From positions 1 to 49,347 of the forward strand of contig JAFVTU010000010.1 of NCBI GenBank assembly GCA_017503075.1: a DNA stretch of 49,347 nucleotides, given 5' to 3'. Both the position numbers and the translations under genes were made by a program. This DNA comes from Paludibacteraceae bacterium. Lineage in GTDB: Bacteria; Bacteroidota; Bacteroidia; Bacteroidales; Paludibacteraceae. Within the stretch, counting starts at the first letter, position 1, and every line of letters begins with the position of its first letter. Shown here in pieces: positions 7,016 through 16,162 of the stretch. The notes under the pieces are model-generated. The model searched no databases, had not been told where the DNA came from, and was given only the letters and a program-made list of their open reading frames with translations.

Positions 7016-7795
7016 ATGAACATCTGGATTATCATAGGAATAGGCATTATTGCTATTGTAGGCATCTTTTATGCCTTCTACAAGCAGAAGATCAATAAGG
7101 CACGTGAGCAGCAACGCCTTACACTCACGCAGAACATCAGTCACGAACTCAAAACACCTGTAGCGAGTATTCGCGGAGCATTGGAAACTATCCTCATGCA
7201 CCCCGACATGACCGAAGAACAACGCCGACAATTCATCGAGCGTGCCTATCAGCAATCGGGTCGCCTTGCCAACCTTGTGGAAGACATTTCTACTATCAAC
7301 AAACTCGACACCCAAACCGACTTCTACACTCGCCTACAATTAGACCTTTATACCGTGGTGGAGAATGTGGTGCAAGACTTATCTTTGCGCGCTTCACAAG
7401 CAGGTGCTACCATCACGCACAATATACCTAAACACTTGATTATCACGGGCAACTACACGCTACTCTATTCCATTTTCCACAATATCGTGGACAATGCCAT
7501 CAATTATGTAGAGAAAGCAGAGATTAGTATTCAACTCACGAGCCAAGACCCATCGAATCTATATTTCAGTATTACCGATAATGGTCAGGGAGTTCCAAAT
7601 GAAGCATTGGCACATATCTTTGAGCGTTTCTATCGTGTGGACAAAGGTCGCAGTCGCAAAGCAGGCGGCACTGGTTTGGGACTCTCTATCGTAAAACATG
7701 CGGTGATCTTCCATGGAGGAAAAATCACCGCAATCAATCGCCCCGAAGGCGGATTAGAGTTTCAGTTCTCCCTTGCACGTAGGGCAAAGGTATAG
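7016..7795 (+). CDS. Sensor histidine kinase, minimal (RprX-like)
   Basis: A kinase of 259 aa starting at ATG 7016. One N-terminal membrane segment (WIIIGIGIIAIVGIFYAFY) is followed directly by the HisKA domain with the phospho-accepting H43 in NISHELKTPVASI. Then come the ATPase boxes: N box (NIVDNAINY), G1 (DNGQGVP), F box (FERFYRVDKG) and G2 (GGTGLGLSI). There is no periplasmic sensor domain, so the signal must enter through the membrane segment or a partner. It is the cognate partner of the upstream regulator. The 43-nt spacer is built of TTTACACC/TATACACC filler words. Confidence 0.9.
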   Translation: MNIWIIIGIGIIAIVGIFYAFYKQKINKAREQQRLTLTQNISHELKTPVASIRGALETILMHPDMTEEQRRQFIERAYQQSGRLANLVEDISTINKLDTQTDFYTRLQLDLYTVVENVVQDLSLRASQAGATITHNIPKHLIITGNYTLLYSIFHNIVDNAINYVEKAEISIQLTSQDPSNLYFSITDNGQGVPNEALAHIFERFYRVDKGRSRKAGGTGLGLSIVKHAVIFHGGKITAINRPEGGLEFQFSLARRAKV

Positions 7796-7814
7796 CATGA
7801 ACCCGTAATTGATC

Positions 7815-9860
7815 TTATTTCAGGTGCTCGCGTACTGCTTTTAGTATGGGTTCCACACTCATAGGTTTGCCCACCGCTCCGCGCATCCATGCATCAGGTG
7901 TCAAACACCCTTGCTGATATATGCGGGTGTATTCTTTTGCCCACTCTTCGGGTGTGGCACAGTTTGCTAAATGTTCGTCTAATTGATATTGCACCAGATT
8001 ACCGATTGGGTAGGCAGGCAAATACAATGCATAGCCCACCATATGCGAATAGATTCCCAATAGCGGACTATCTTTTTCGCCTAAAATAGGAGCATAATAT
8101 TGATTCCACACTTCACTGGCAATAGCGATTACCGCTTCGCGCAACGCGGCAGCATCAGCTTCGGGATGAGCATACAACCATTGCCACATACGCATGTCCA
8201 CCAAACTAACACCCATAATTTCATACATGCCCCAAATCATATCGAAGAGTTGGTCAGTTTGTTGTGGCGATTGTGTAGATTGGTGTAGCAGTAGTAGGTC
8301 GCGCTCTTGGAAAAGGAACGCACTTGCTTCCGTAAAACCAGTATTAGGGATGCCTGCAAGGGTGTAGTAATCAATATCATAAAGCGAAATAACTTCTTCT
8401 ACATTGTGTCCAAACTCATGCACAGCGATATTGTATCCCTTGTAGTCCATACCTTTATCACCTACGCGCGTGCGCAAGCGAGCAGGTTGTTCTCTGCCCA
8501 CACATGGACGTGCATGTCCCGAACCGCGAGCAGCTTCCACCACGATATGCGAAGCAATAGTTTTTGCTTTGTCGCTGGCAAAGCCCAAATCCATTAGCAT
8601 GCGAGGCATGTCTTTCTCAAAGGCCTTGGCATAGGGATAGCGTTTCTGTGTTTCTGCAGTCAGCACATCTTCGGAGATACTGCTGCGACTCTTGAATCCA
8701 TCGTACCAAATATCGTATGGACGAAGGTCACGACCTAAACGCTCACGGATGATGGCTGCTACTTGCTTTATCTCCTCCGATTGGATAAGTTGGGTGAACA
8801 GCGATTCAATCTCTTCAAAAGGTATCTGTAAATCCTCGTTGAAGGTTCGTAGCACATGTGTAGGCGCATCTGGTCGGTAGGCGTCAATCTGTTGCCCAGC
8901 ACGGAAGATATTGATAATCTGCTGGTAACGTATATCGGGCTCGCGGCTTATATCAACTTTCAGTTTGATGTCTGAGTCGGGATTACCACTCACGTGGTTG
9001 GTAGTAGGGCACCATAGTAGTTTGTCGTTATTGACCACCACTGCGGGTATCTCTTGGCGGATGATACGCAGCATCACTTGGTAGATCATCTCTTGTTTCT
9101 CGCGGGCGTTAGGCACATCGGCGTAGTTGGACTTGAGTTCATCGCGCAAGTTCCAATGCGATAGTAATGCCATGGGTTCGGTCCATAGTTGCTCACCTTG
9201 CTCGTTGCGCAGGCAGTGCATCATGATATTGTATCCAGCGATATAGTTCTCTGCTTCGCTCAGTGCTTGCGAGTAGTTGGCTACCACATTGCCTGGCACA
9301 CGGCTGCTGAACACATCACCCAAACGAGCATATGCCCATTCTTGGCGTGTCCACTCTTTGCCGAGTGTGTTCTTTTCTTCGAGTGTGTAATGCGGGAAGT
9401 TCAGCACGCAGATATGTGCAATCTTATTGGCAAACATATCCTCTGCAAAGTGCGCCATTGGGCTATATCCACTGATAATCCAGTCCACTTGTGTGGGATC
9501 GCCTTTGCCCAAAAGGGTGGTGGGCTCTTGCAGCGTATTATTCAGCATATCAGCACTTTGTCCACATTGCTCCAAAATGAAAGCCATACGGTCATAAAGT
9601 TGCTTTTGGGCTTCGGCAGTACCTGCATACGAGTTGGTTACTAATGCCAAATAGTCCTCCTCTGTGCCATCACTTTCTCGCCACAGCGCAGCGACCTGCG
9701 CCGCACCGCGTGCTACCATGCTAGAATCGGCTTCAGAGTGCGAAGCTAAGACATGGCTTACTGCTTGCTGAATGGTTGTGTCACTAATCTTCATTGTTGT
9801 CTTTGTTTGGCATGCCACCATCATCGCAGCAATGCCTAGAAAAAGGATAGAATATTTCAT
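7815..9860 (-). CDS. Zinc metallopeptidase lipoprotein (HEFGH, M3-like motif)
   Basis: A surface or periplasmic lipoprotein of 681 aa. ATG 9860 is chosen because the longer frame to 9923 runs through the minus-strand promoter. The signal peptide ends with lipobox VAC-Q. Near residue 481 is the zinc motif HEFGH, with a Glu 25 residues after the second His (TGFTEASAF). That spacing resembles M3-type oligopeptidases and HEFGH is typical of them, but the length and the rest do not match M3 clearly. It probably cleaves peptides outside the cytoplasm. It ends 19 bp from the convergent kinase gene. Confidence 0.7.
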   Translation of the reverse strand: MKYSILFLGIAAMMVACQTKTTMKISDTTIQQAVSHVLASHSEADSSMVARGAAQVAALWRESDGTEEDYLALVTNSYAGTAEAQKQLYDRMAFILEQCGQSADMLNNTLQEPTTLLGKGDPTQVDWIISGYSPMAHFAEDMFANKIAHICVLNFPHYTLEEKNTLGKEWTRQEWAYARLGDVFSSRVPGNVVANYSQALSEAENYIAGYNIMMHCLRNEQGEQLWTEPMALLSHWNLRDELKSNYADVPNAREKQEMIYQVMLRIIRQEIPAVVVNNDKLLWCPTTNHVSGNPDSDIKLKVDISREPDIRYQQIINIFRAGQQIDAYRPDAPTHVLRTFNEDLQIPFEEIESLFTQLIQSEEIKQVAAIIRERLGRDLRPYDIWYDGFKSRSSISEDVLTAETQKRYPYAKAFEKDMPRMLMDLGFASDKAKTIASHIVVEAARGSGHARPCVGREQPARLRTRVGDKGMDYKGYNIAVHEFGHNVEEVISLYDIDYYTLAGIPNTGFTEASAFLFQERDLLLLHQSTQSPQQTDQLFDMIWGMYEIMGVSLVDMRMWQWLYAHPEADAAALREAVIAIASEVWNQYYAPILGEKDSPLLGIYSHMVGYALYLPAYPIGNLVQYQLDEHLANCATPEEWAKEYTRIYQQGCLTPDAWMRGAVGKPMSVEPILKAVREHLK

Positions 9861-9882
9861 ATAAAAGTTAATAATTTGTGTA

Positions 9883-9890
9883 CAAAAGTA
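9883..9890 (-). promoter_or_regulatory. Bacteroidota -7 promoter box of the metallopeptidase
   Basis: The minus strand reads TACTTTTG, about 23 nt before ATG 9860. It decides the start of that gene. Confidence 0.65.
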
Positions 9891-9993
9891 CAACATTTTT
9901 TGCAAATACGAAAATTTATTCACAACTTTTGCACGGTTTTTGTATTTCTTTAAACAAACTAACCATTAAACTCAACTACCTTAACTAATTTTT

Positions 9994-11241
9994 ATGACAA
10001 TGAAACGCAAGTCTACTATTTTAATCTGTGCTTTTGCCCTTTGCACTATGATGGCATTGCGAGCCCAAGACTATGTAATGCTTAGTCCATTGGACACAGC
10101 AGCATTGCCCGCTATTCCCAACAAAGATTGTGGTGGTGATATGGTGCGTTCTGCTTTAAATGGCGATGTGATGTGGCAAAATACTAAAAAGCAACTTCAG
10201 CGCCAGCATTTCTCAGATGAGAGTGTATACAAGGTAATGAAGAAACTCTATCGCTTCACCCACAAGCATTATGTCACTTTCCCTGTGGCATATTGGAGTA
10301 CAGATCCCCAAGGTGACTCGTTGCTTGTTTCTGGACGTGTATATCTGCCTAAACGGCGCTTTCTCAATGGTATTGTGATAGCTAATCACTACACTATATG
10401 CTCAGATGCAGAAGCGCCTAGCAATACGATTTCCATGGAGAGCGTATTGACTATGAAAGGCTATGCGGTCATTATGCCCGACTACGTAGGTTATGGATTA
10501 TCGCGCGATGAAGTACACCCTTACCTACATTGGCGCAGTGCAGCGCAGACTGCGGTGGATTTGCTAAATTGTATGCCTAACCTATTGGCGTATTATGGCT
10601 ACACCTACCCAACAGATGTAGTTATTTCCGGATACTCTCAAGGCGGAGCTGTAGCGCTCGGAGTGGCGAGAATGTTGGAAGAACTACAACATGACAGCGA
10701 AACCAATTGGACTATACGCAAATTGTATGCTGGTGCTGGTCCGTATGACCCAGCAGCCACTTATCTCTATAGCCTTGAGCGCGATACAATGGGAATACCA
10801 GCTGCTATTCCACTGATTATTATGGGATTGAGCGACGCCTATAATCTAGAGTTTGAGTTAGAAGACTTCTTCCTTGAGCCATTGCTCTCGCACTACGATG
10901 ATTGGGTGCTATCAAAAGAATATACAGTAGGAGAAATCAATCACCTCATGGGTTCTACGGTCATGAGCGAATTAATGACATCCAAAGCACTAGATATAGC
11001 AGACCCGTTGGCAGAGATGCTATATGACGTATTGCTGTGGAATAGCAATGTGGGGTACGACTTGCAATGTCCTTCCTACTTCCTACACAGCGTGGACGAT
11101 GAAGTCGTGCCATTGCTCAACAGTGAAAACTTAATAACAGAGATGCCCAACGATTCCCACATCAGTTATGACATTGACCATTACGGCTCGCACATGGCCG
11201 CCAGCGTACCATTTATGCAGCATGTATATCAAGATTTGTAA
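9994..11241 (+). CDS. Exported alpha/beta-hydrolase (lipase/esterase)
   Basis: A protein of 415 aa with a signal peptide (ILICAFALCTMMALRAQ). ATG 10000 is an equally good start. The alpha/beta-hydrolase core shows the nucleophile elbow GYSQG with S215, a candidate acid D368 or D369 in HSVDDEVVP, and H400 in YGSHMA. The PDYVGYGLSRD strand before the elbow resembles secretory lipases and prolyl-oligopeptidase-like hydrolases. It should hydrolyse an ester or amide in the periplasm or outside; the substrate is unknown. The lipocalin gene follows 64 bp downstream on the same strand. Confidence 0.8.
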   Translation: MTMKRKSTILICAFALCTMMALRAQDYVMLSPLDTAALPAIPNKDCGGDMVRSALNGDVMWQNTKKQLQRQHFSDESVYKVMKKLYRFTHKHYVTFPVAYWSTDPQGDSLLVSGRVYLPKRRFLNGIVIANHYTICSDAEAPSNTISMESVLTMKGYAVIMPDYVGYGLSRDEVHPYLHWRSAAQTAVDLLNCMPNLLAYYGYTYPTDVVISGYSQGGAVALGVARMLEELQHDSETNWTIRKLYAGAGPYDPAATYLYSLERDTMGIPAAIPLIIMGLSDAYNLEFELEDFFLEPLLSHYDDWVLSKEYTVGEINHLMGSTVMSELMTSKALDIADPLAEMLYDVLLWNSNVGYDLQCPSYFLHSVDDEVVPLLNSENLITEMPNDSHISYDIDHYGSHMAASVPFMQHVYQDL

Positions 11242-11305
11242 TTACTACTCAACAGCCGCTTATGGGCGGTTATCAATAACAATTAACTAATAAAACCTTA
11301 ACACA

Positions 11306-11818
11306 ATGAAAAAGTTTTTTCTATTGGCCTTTATTATTGGCCTGCTGAGCGCTTGTGACGCGACAGCGAAAGTAGACAACAGTACTGTTCAATCCGTAGA
11401 CTTGAACCGTTACCTAGGGTATTGGTATGAAATTGCCAAGTATGATCACTATTTTGAACGCGGTCTAGATTATGCCATGGCGCATTATACATTGCGCGAT
11501 GACGGAAAGATTGATGTTCTTAATACCGGCATCAAAAACGGGAGAGCTGAGGATGCCAAGGGAATTGCCAAAACTACAGCTGTACCAGGCTTGCTACGCG
11601 TATCCTTCTTTGGACCATTCTTTGGTGATTATCGAATCATGATGTTGGATGCAGATTATCAGTACGCTTTAGTAGGCGGTAACAACGACAAGTTCCTTTG
11701 GATCTTATCTCGTACACCTCAGTTGGATGATGCAACCAAATCACTCATCCTTGCCGAAGCCAATCGCCGAGGCTACAACACAAACAAACTGATTTGGGTT
11801 AAACAGAGTGCAAAATAA
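11306..11818 (+). CDS. blc: Lipocalin lipoprotein (Blc-like)
   Basis: A lipoprotein of 170 aa with lipobox SAC (MKKFFLLAFIIGLLSAC). The lipocalin signature is clear: DLNRYLGYWYEIAKYDHYFERG near residues 32-53, the GIAKTTAVPGLLRVSFFGPF strand pair, and WILSRTPQLDD at the C-terminal side. Blc proteins bind fatty acids or lysophospholipids at the outer membrane. The hydrolase just upstream may release such lipids. The gene converges with rmuC, with 6 bp between stop codons. Confidence 0.88.
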   Translation: MKKFFLLAFIIGLLSACDATAKVDNSTVQSVDLNRYLGYWYEIAKYDHYFERGLDYAMAHYTLRDDGKIDVLNTGIKNGRAEDAKGIAKTTAVPGLLRVSFFGPFFGDYRIMMLDADYQYALVGGNNDKFLWILSRTPQLDDATKSLILAEANRRGYNTNKLIWVKQSAK

Positions 11819-11824
11819 ACTTAT

Positions 11825-13144
11825 TTACACCATTTCATCTCCTAAAGAATCATCTACATACGATTCGGGAAGCGCTTTCTTGGTCTTAACTCCCATATCA
11901 CGCAAACGGTAACCCGTATCTAGTACACTGCGGGAGCCAACCATCAACTGGTGGTTGGCTTCTTCATATGCCTTAGTGGCTTGTTGCAAACCCTTCTCTA
12001 CTTTGCCAAATTTCTCGATGAAACCATTTAGTCTATCCAGCAGCAGACCTACAGTTTGGAACACTTTGGCATAACTCTTATTTTGCTCAATCTGACGCCA
12101 AGTGACATTCACAATGCGCAACGCCGCATACAGATTCATTTCGCTTACAATGAAGATGCGATCCTTGAGGAAGGTGTCACGCCATAGATTCTTCTCGTGT
12201 GCCAGAGCCACTTGCATTGCGCCCTCATTAGGAATAAACATAAAGACGAAATCGGCAGATTTTCTACCATTTTCGATATATGCCGAATAGTTCGCACGAC
12301 GCAGCTCATTGATGTGATTATGGATACTAGTCAGAATCTCCTTAGCATATATCTCACGCTCATCATCGGTCTTGGCATGGACATAATTGTCATAGGAAGT
12401 GATCGTCATCTTAGAATCTATAATCACATCTTCTTTTTCATCCAAGTGCAAAATAAAGTCGGGACGCATCAACTTGTTGGTATCCTCATTTCGCAAGGTT
12501 TGCCCCTTTTCATCGCGCAAAGTAGGCTGATAAACATAATGAATTCCCTCCTTCAGCCCTTGACTTTCTAGCATCTCCTTAACGACCAACTCCCCCCAAT
12601 CGCCTTGCGACTTAGGTTGATAGAGCAGTGTTTCCACTAATCGGTCGGCACGATTACCGATGGATTCGGTCTTTTCTACAAGATTTTTAATGCTCTGTTC
12701 TAGACGAGTAGTGGTATTTCCATGTTGAGTCTGAGTATCCTTCATCTCCTTCTCCAATTTAGAAATTGTCTCCTTCAGTGGATCAATGATAGAGGACATC
12801 TGCGCCTTGTTGGTTTGTTCTAATTTCTCGCTACGTATGTCTAGGAGTTTTTGGGTGGTGTTGGTAAGTTCCGCCTGAAGAAACTTGATTTGTTCCGCCA
12901 ATTTCTCATCGGCTTGTTGGCGAATAGCCTCGTTCTTCTCTTTCTCGTACTTGAGTTCGAGTTCTTTTTGCGAAAGAAGGAGTTTGGCTTCTTGTACTTT
13001 TGTTTGTTCTTCGGTCAGCGCTTGCTCGGCAGTAGTCAGTTGTTGACGAACATGAGTAAGCTGTTGGCGCATAAGCCAATATACCAACGCTCCTACTGCT
13101 ACTGCCAGGAGAATTCCGATGATGGATGCAATGATAATTTCCAT
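11825..13144 (-). CDS. rmuC: DNA recombination protein RmuC homologue
   Basis: A protein of 439 aa. It has an N-terminal membrane anchor (IIASIIGILLAVAVGALVYW), a long coiled coil (residues 25-165), and the RmuC nuclease-like domain from about 170 with QGDWGELVVKEMLE, RPDFILHL and VIIDSKMT, the PD-(D/E)XK-type core. RmuC limits inversions at short inverted repeats in Escherichia coli, which is of interest in a genome so rich in small palindromes. It appears to be its own unit; a bidirectional hairpin at 13157 separates it from the glycosidase gene. Confidence 0.9.
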   Translation of the reverse strand: MEIIIASIIGILLAVAVGALVYWLMRQQLTHVRQQLTTAEQALTEEQTKVQEAKLLLSQKELELKYEKEKNEAIRQQADEKLAEQIKFLQAELTNTTQKLLDIRSEKLEQTNKAQMSSIIDPLKETISKLEKEMKDTQTQHGNTTTRLEQSIKNLVEKTESIGNRADRLVETLLYQPKSQGDWGELVVKEMLESQGLKEGIHYVYQPTLRDEKGQTLRNEDTNKLMRPDFILHLDEKEDVIIDSKMTITSYDNYVHAKTDDEREIYAKEILTSIHNHINELRRANYSAYIENGRKSADFVFMFIPNEGAMQVALAHEKNLWRDTFLKDRIFIVSEMNLYAALRIVNVTWRQIEQNKSYAKVFQTVGLLLDRLNGFIEKFGKVEKGLQQATKAYEEANHQLMVGSRSVLDTGYRLRDMGVKTKKALPESYVDDSLGDEMV

Positions 13145-13156
13145 AGTCTAATTATT

Positions 13157-13187
13157 AAAAATGGAGTGAAGATTTCGCTCCATTTTT
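13157..13187. terminator. Bidirectional terminator hairpin
   Basis: AAAAATGGAGTGAA pairs with TTCGCTCCATTTTT with one wobble. A runs and T runs flank it on both sides, so it would end transcription of rmuC's upstream neighbour (14392 to 13202) on the minus strand. Confidence 0.7.
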
Positions 13188-13201
13188 ATGCGTTTAATGA
13201 A

Positions 13202-14392
13202 TTACTTTCTTGGAGCAGGCACGTATGTTGGATAGAATACTTGCTGCAAACTATCCACCAAGTTGTGATGATTCTTTAACAATACATTCGATGGGAAATA
13301 GCACTCGCCTGTGATACCAGGAATAGTGCGGTTGAGGCGCAACTGACGGCAAATCTCATTACCTTCGTTCCATGCTGCTGCCGCTTTAGGGTTACCCATA
13401 TGGTATGGTGCCATGCCGATATACACGCGGCACTTCTCTGTAGCATGTTGTGCCCACCAATATGCAAGTGTCTTATAGTCAGCCACTTTTTTACCAATCT
13501 CCCAATAGAGTTGAGGAATCACATAGTCAATCCATCCCTTTTCCATCCACAGGAGGATATCAGCATAAAGTTGGTCATAGTTCTGAAGTCCATTGGTCTC
13601 GCTACCGCGTGGATCATTCACCTTGTTGCGCCAAATACCGAACGGAGAGATACCAAATTGCACATGAGGTTTGATACTCATAATGGTGTTGTGTACTTGC
13701 TCAATAGCCTTGTTCACATTATCACGACGCCAATCGCCTAAATTATCAAAACCGCGTGGGTCTGCTGCGAATGCCTCAGCATCAGGAAATTCCTCACCAG
13801 CAACTGGATAAGGATAGAAATAGTCATCCATGTGGATGGCTTCTATATCATAGCGAGTCACGAGGTCTGCCACCACCTTGCAGAGGAAGTCGCGTGTCTC
13901 TTGCAAGTGAGGTGCAAAATACCATTGTGTACCATACTTCAAGAACCACTCTGGGTGCTTGTGATAAACGTGATTAGGTGCAAGGTCCTCAATCTTGCCA
14001 CCGCCACCAGTCACGCGATAAGGGTTAATCCACACGTGAACATCAATACCGCGTTTGTGTGCTTCTTTGCAAACAAATTCCAATGGGTCGTAAGTGGCTG
14101 CTTCGCCTTGCTTGCCAGTGAGCCAAGCGCTCCATGGCTCTAATTCCGAAGCATAGAGTGCATCTGCGGTAGGGCGAACTTGGAATACAATCGCATTGAG
14201 ATTCATCTTTTGGAATTCATCCAACATAGCTATCATGTCCGCCTTTTGTTGCTCATAGTTGCCGATAGCCGCCTTGGTTGGGAAGTCGATGTTAGCTACT
14301 GTGCTCACCCATGTGGCACGAAAATATGGCTCCGACGCAAACGACAAGCATGCACAAGCCACAAATAGGGATGTTAAAAAGGTCTTTTTCAT
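13202..14392 (-). CDS. Family 10-like glycosyl hydrolase (GHL10/DUF187, YngK-like)
   Basis: An exported protein of 396 aa (signal peptide ending LSFAS). It contains the GHL10 landmarks ATWVSTVANIDFP, NAIVFQVRPTADALY, HVWINPYRV, EAIHMDDYFYPYP and GISPFGIWRN, and IDYVIPQLYWEIG toward the C-terminus. These form a TIM barrel; the Asp pair in HMDDYF is a candidate for catalysis. Family members act on glycans or peptidoglycan in the periplasm. The esterase gene lies 40 bp upstream on the same strand, so the two may be co-transcribed. Confidence 0.87.
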   Translation of the reverse strand: MKKTFLTSLFVACACLSFASEPYFRATWVSTVANIDFPTKAAIGNYEQQKADMIAMLDEFQKMNLNAIVFQVRPTADALYASELEPWSAWLTGKQGEAATYDPLEFVCKEAHKRGIDVHVWINPYRVTGGGGKIEDLAPNHVYHKHPEWFLKYGTQWYFAPHLQETRDFLCKVVADLVTRYDIEAIHMDDYFYPYPVAGEEFPDAEAFAADPRGFDNLGDWRRDNVNKAIEQVHNTIMSIKPHVQFGISPFGIWRNKVNDPRGSETNGLQNYDQLYADILLWMEKGWIDYVIPQLYWEIGKKVADYKTLAYWWAQHATEKCRVYIGMAPYHMGNPKAAAAWNEGNEICRQLRLNRTIPGITGECYFPSNVLLKNHHNLVDSLQQVFYPTYVPAPRK

Positions 14393-14432
14393 GTAATTTA
14401 TAATTTGTTAATTCTTAATTCAAAATTCTTAA

Positions 14433-15284
14433 TTAGAATATTCGCTGTGCAAATATTTTTAGGTAGTCCATCCAGTTTTGCCAAGAGTGTCCGCCTGCGG
14501 ATTCGTGATACTCATATGGATATTGCTTCTCATCTAGAAATTGGCGATAAATCACGTTGTCCTCGTATAGGAAATCCTCCACACCACAAGCAATCCAATA
14601 GAGTTGTGGTGGATTGGCAAACTGCTGTGCAAGCAGAGTTTCTGTTTGTTGGTATGCAGGTTTGTCGGACAAAGCCAATGCGCTTATCTCTATGGTGCGC
14701 TCGGAATGTGGTTGCTTGGTGTGTGGTACATACAATGCAGAGAAGATACCCACATAGTCAAACGATTGGTTAAGCAATGCCGCTGTATGCATAGTGTGAA
14801 ATCCGCCCATGGATAGTCCCGCAATAGCGCGATGTTGTTTGTCATTGATGGTGCGGTAGTGTGCTTCTGTCCACGCGATGAGTTGGCTGAAGTTCTCTTC
14901 GAAGGTGCTTTCCATCCACAAACGCGATTCAGGGGCATAGTATTTGCCAGTTTGCTCGAGATAACCATTAGGCATAACCACAATCATAGGTTTGCACAAT
15001 TCGTTGGTAATCAGCGAATCGATGATGGCTTTGGCGCAACCCTTGGTCATCCAACCAGCCTCATCATCGCCACTGCCATGTAGCAGATAAAGTACAGGAT
15101 AATCTTCTTCGGAGGTGGCATATCCTGCTGGCAAATAGACTGCTACACCAGCCTCTCCGATGCTGGAAGGATAGGATGTTACGATTACTTGGCTTGGTTC
15201 AATAGCTTGTTTTGCCTTGGGGCAGCATCCTACGCACGCGACCAATAAAGCCATGACGAGGATGTGGAAACATCTGTTTTTCAT
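14433..15284 (-). CDS. Putative esterase lipoprotein (Esterase D/enterochelin esterase fold)
   Basis: A lipoprotein of 283 aa with a Cys-rich lipobox (VACVGC). The PF00756-type esterase core shows YLPAGYATSEEDYPVLYLLHG, the nucleophile elbow GLSMGG, and a C-terminal GGHSWQNWMDYL with the catalytic His. Similar domains include feruloyl/acetyl xylan esterases and enterochelin esterase. With the glycosidase downstream it suggests processing of decorated glycans. The promoter is on the minus strand at 15318, back to back with that of the next operon. Confidence 0.85.
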   Translation of the reverse strand: MKNRCFHILVMALLVACVGCCPKAKQAIEPSQVIVTSYPSSIGEAGVAVYLPAGYATSEEDYPVLYLLHGSGDDEAGWMTKGCAKAIIDSLITNELCKPMIVVMPNGYLEQTGKYYAPESRLWMESTFEENFSQLIAWTEAHYRTINDKQHRAIAGLSMGGFHTMHTAALLNQSFDYVGIFSALYVPHTKQPHSERTIEISALALSDKPAYQQTETLLAQQFANPPQLYWIACGVEDFLYEDNVIYRQFLDEKQYPYEYHESAGGHSWQNWMDYLKIFAQRIF

Positions 15285-15317
15285 GCTAATTTTGTTTTGT
15301 TATTTGTTTTTCGGCTG

Positions 15318-15325
15318 CAAAATTA
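15318..15325 (-). promoter_or_regulatory. Bacteroidota -7 box for the esterase gene
   Basis: The minus strand reads TAATTTTG followed by GCAGCC, about 34 nt before the ATG. It lies 33 bp from the divergent promoter. Confidence 0.65.
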
Positions 15326-15357
15326 CAAAATTATTTGCATATATCCAAACTTTTTTG

Positions 15358-15365
15358 TACTTTTG
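15358..15365 (+). promoter_or_regulatory. Bacteroidota promoter for the IscU-like/GGGtGRT operon
   Basis: TACTTTTG followed by GCACCC, with TTTG at 15333-15336 as -33. The leader to ATG 15443 is about 70 nt and contains repeated TTAATTATTAAC. Confidence 0.7.
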
Positions 15366-15442
15366 CACCCGATTATGGAATATTGTGGCTAGTTGTAGCC
15401 AAACGGAAATATTAATTATTAACTATTAATTATTAACTAAAC

Positions 15443-16144
15443 ATGATTTACAGCAAAGAGGTACAGGAAATGTGCCAAGTAGCTAAAGGACCTAACCACG
15501 GTCCAGCTCCAATCCCAGAAGAGGGTAAGTGGGTGAAAGCCAAAGAGATCGCTGACATCTCTGGTATGACTCACGGTATTGGTTGGTGCGCTCCACAACA
15601 AGGTGCGTGCAAACTTAGTTTGAATGTAAAGAACGGTATCATCGAAGAGGCATTGGTGGAGACCATCGGTTGCTCTGGTATGACTCACTCTGCTGCTATG
15701 GCAAGCGAGATCCTCGTAGGTAAGACTATCCTTGAGGCCCTCAATACCGACCTCGTATGCGATGCTATCAATACTGCTATGCGCGAGTTGTTCCTCCAAA
15801 TCGTTTACGGCCGTACACAATCTGCTTTCTCTGAGGGCGGTTTGGCTATCGGTGCTGGTTTGGAAGACTTGGGTAAGGGTCTTGTATCTCAAACAGGTAC
15901 ATTGTTCTCTACCAAGGCAAAAGGTGCTCGTTATCTCCAATTGACCGAGGGTTATATCACCAAACAATACCTCGATGCAGACAACGAGACTTGCGGTTAC
16001 GAGTTCGTTCACATGGGTAAGTTCATGGATGCTATCAAGAAAGGCGTACCAGCAGACGAGGCCCTGAAGAAAGTTACTGGTACCTACGGTCGTACCACCG
16101 CAGAGCAAGGTGCAGTTAAATTTATTGACCCACGTCATGAGTAA
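15443..16144 (+). CDS. Iron-sulfur assembly scaffold-like protein of the GGGtGRT operon
   Basis: A cytoplasmic protein of 233 aa. Conserved cysteines lie at IGWCAPQQGACKL and ETIGCSGMTHSA, which resemble the IscU/NifU fold used to bind Fe-S clusters, but the protein is longer and has no standard IscU C-terminus. Databases label this family as an iron-sulfur cluster assembly scaffold; the actual role is not established. It forms an operon with the GGGtGRT gene, 18 bp apart. Codon use is strongly biased (GGT, CGT, ACC, AAC), as in highly expressed genes, unlike most neighbours. Confidence 0.75.
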   Translation: MIYSKEVQEMCQVAKGPNHGPAPIPEEGKWVKAKEIADISGMTHGIGWCAPQQGACKLSLNVKNGIIEEALVETIGCSGMTHSAAMASEILVGKTILEALNTDLVCDAINTAMRELFLQIVYGRTQSAFSEGGLAIGAGLEDLGKGLVSQTGTLFSTKAKGARYLQLTEGYITKQYLDADNETCGYEFVHMGKFMDAIKKGVPADEALKKVTGTYGRTTAEQGAVKFIDPRHE

Positions 16145-16162
16145 TCAGAAAGGAGCAAAATT

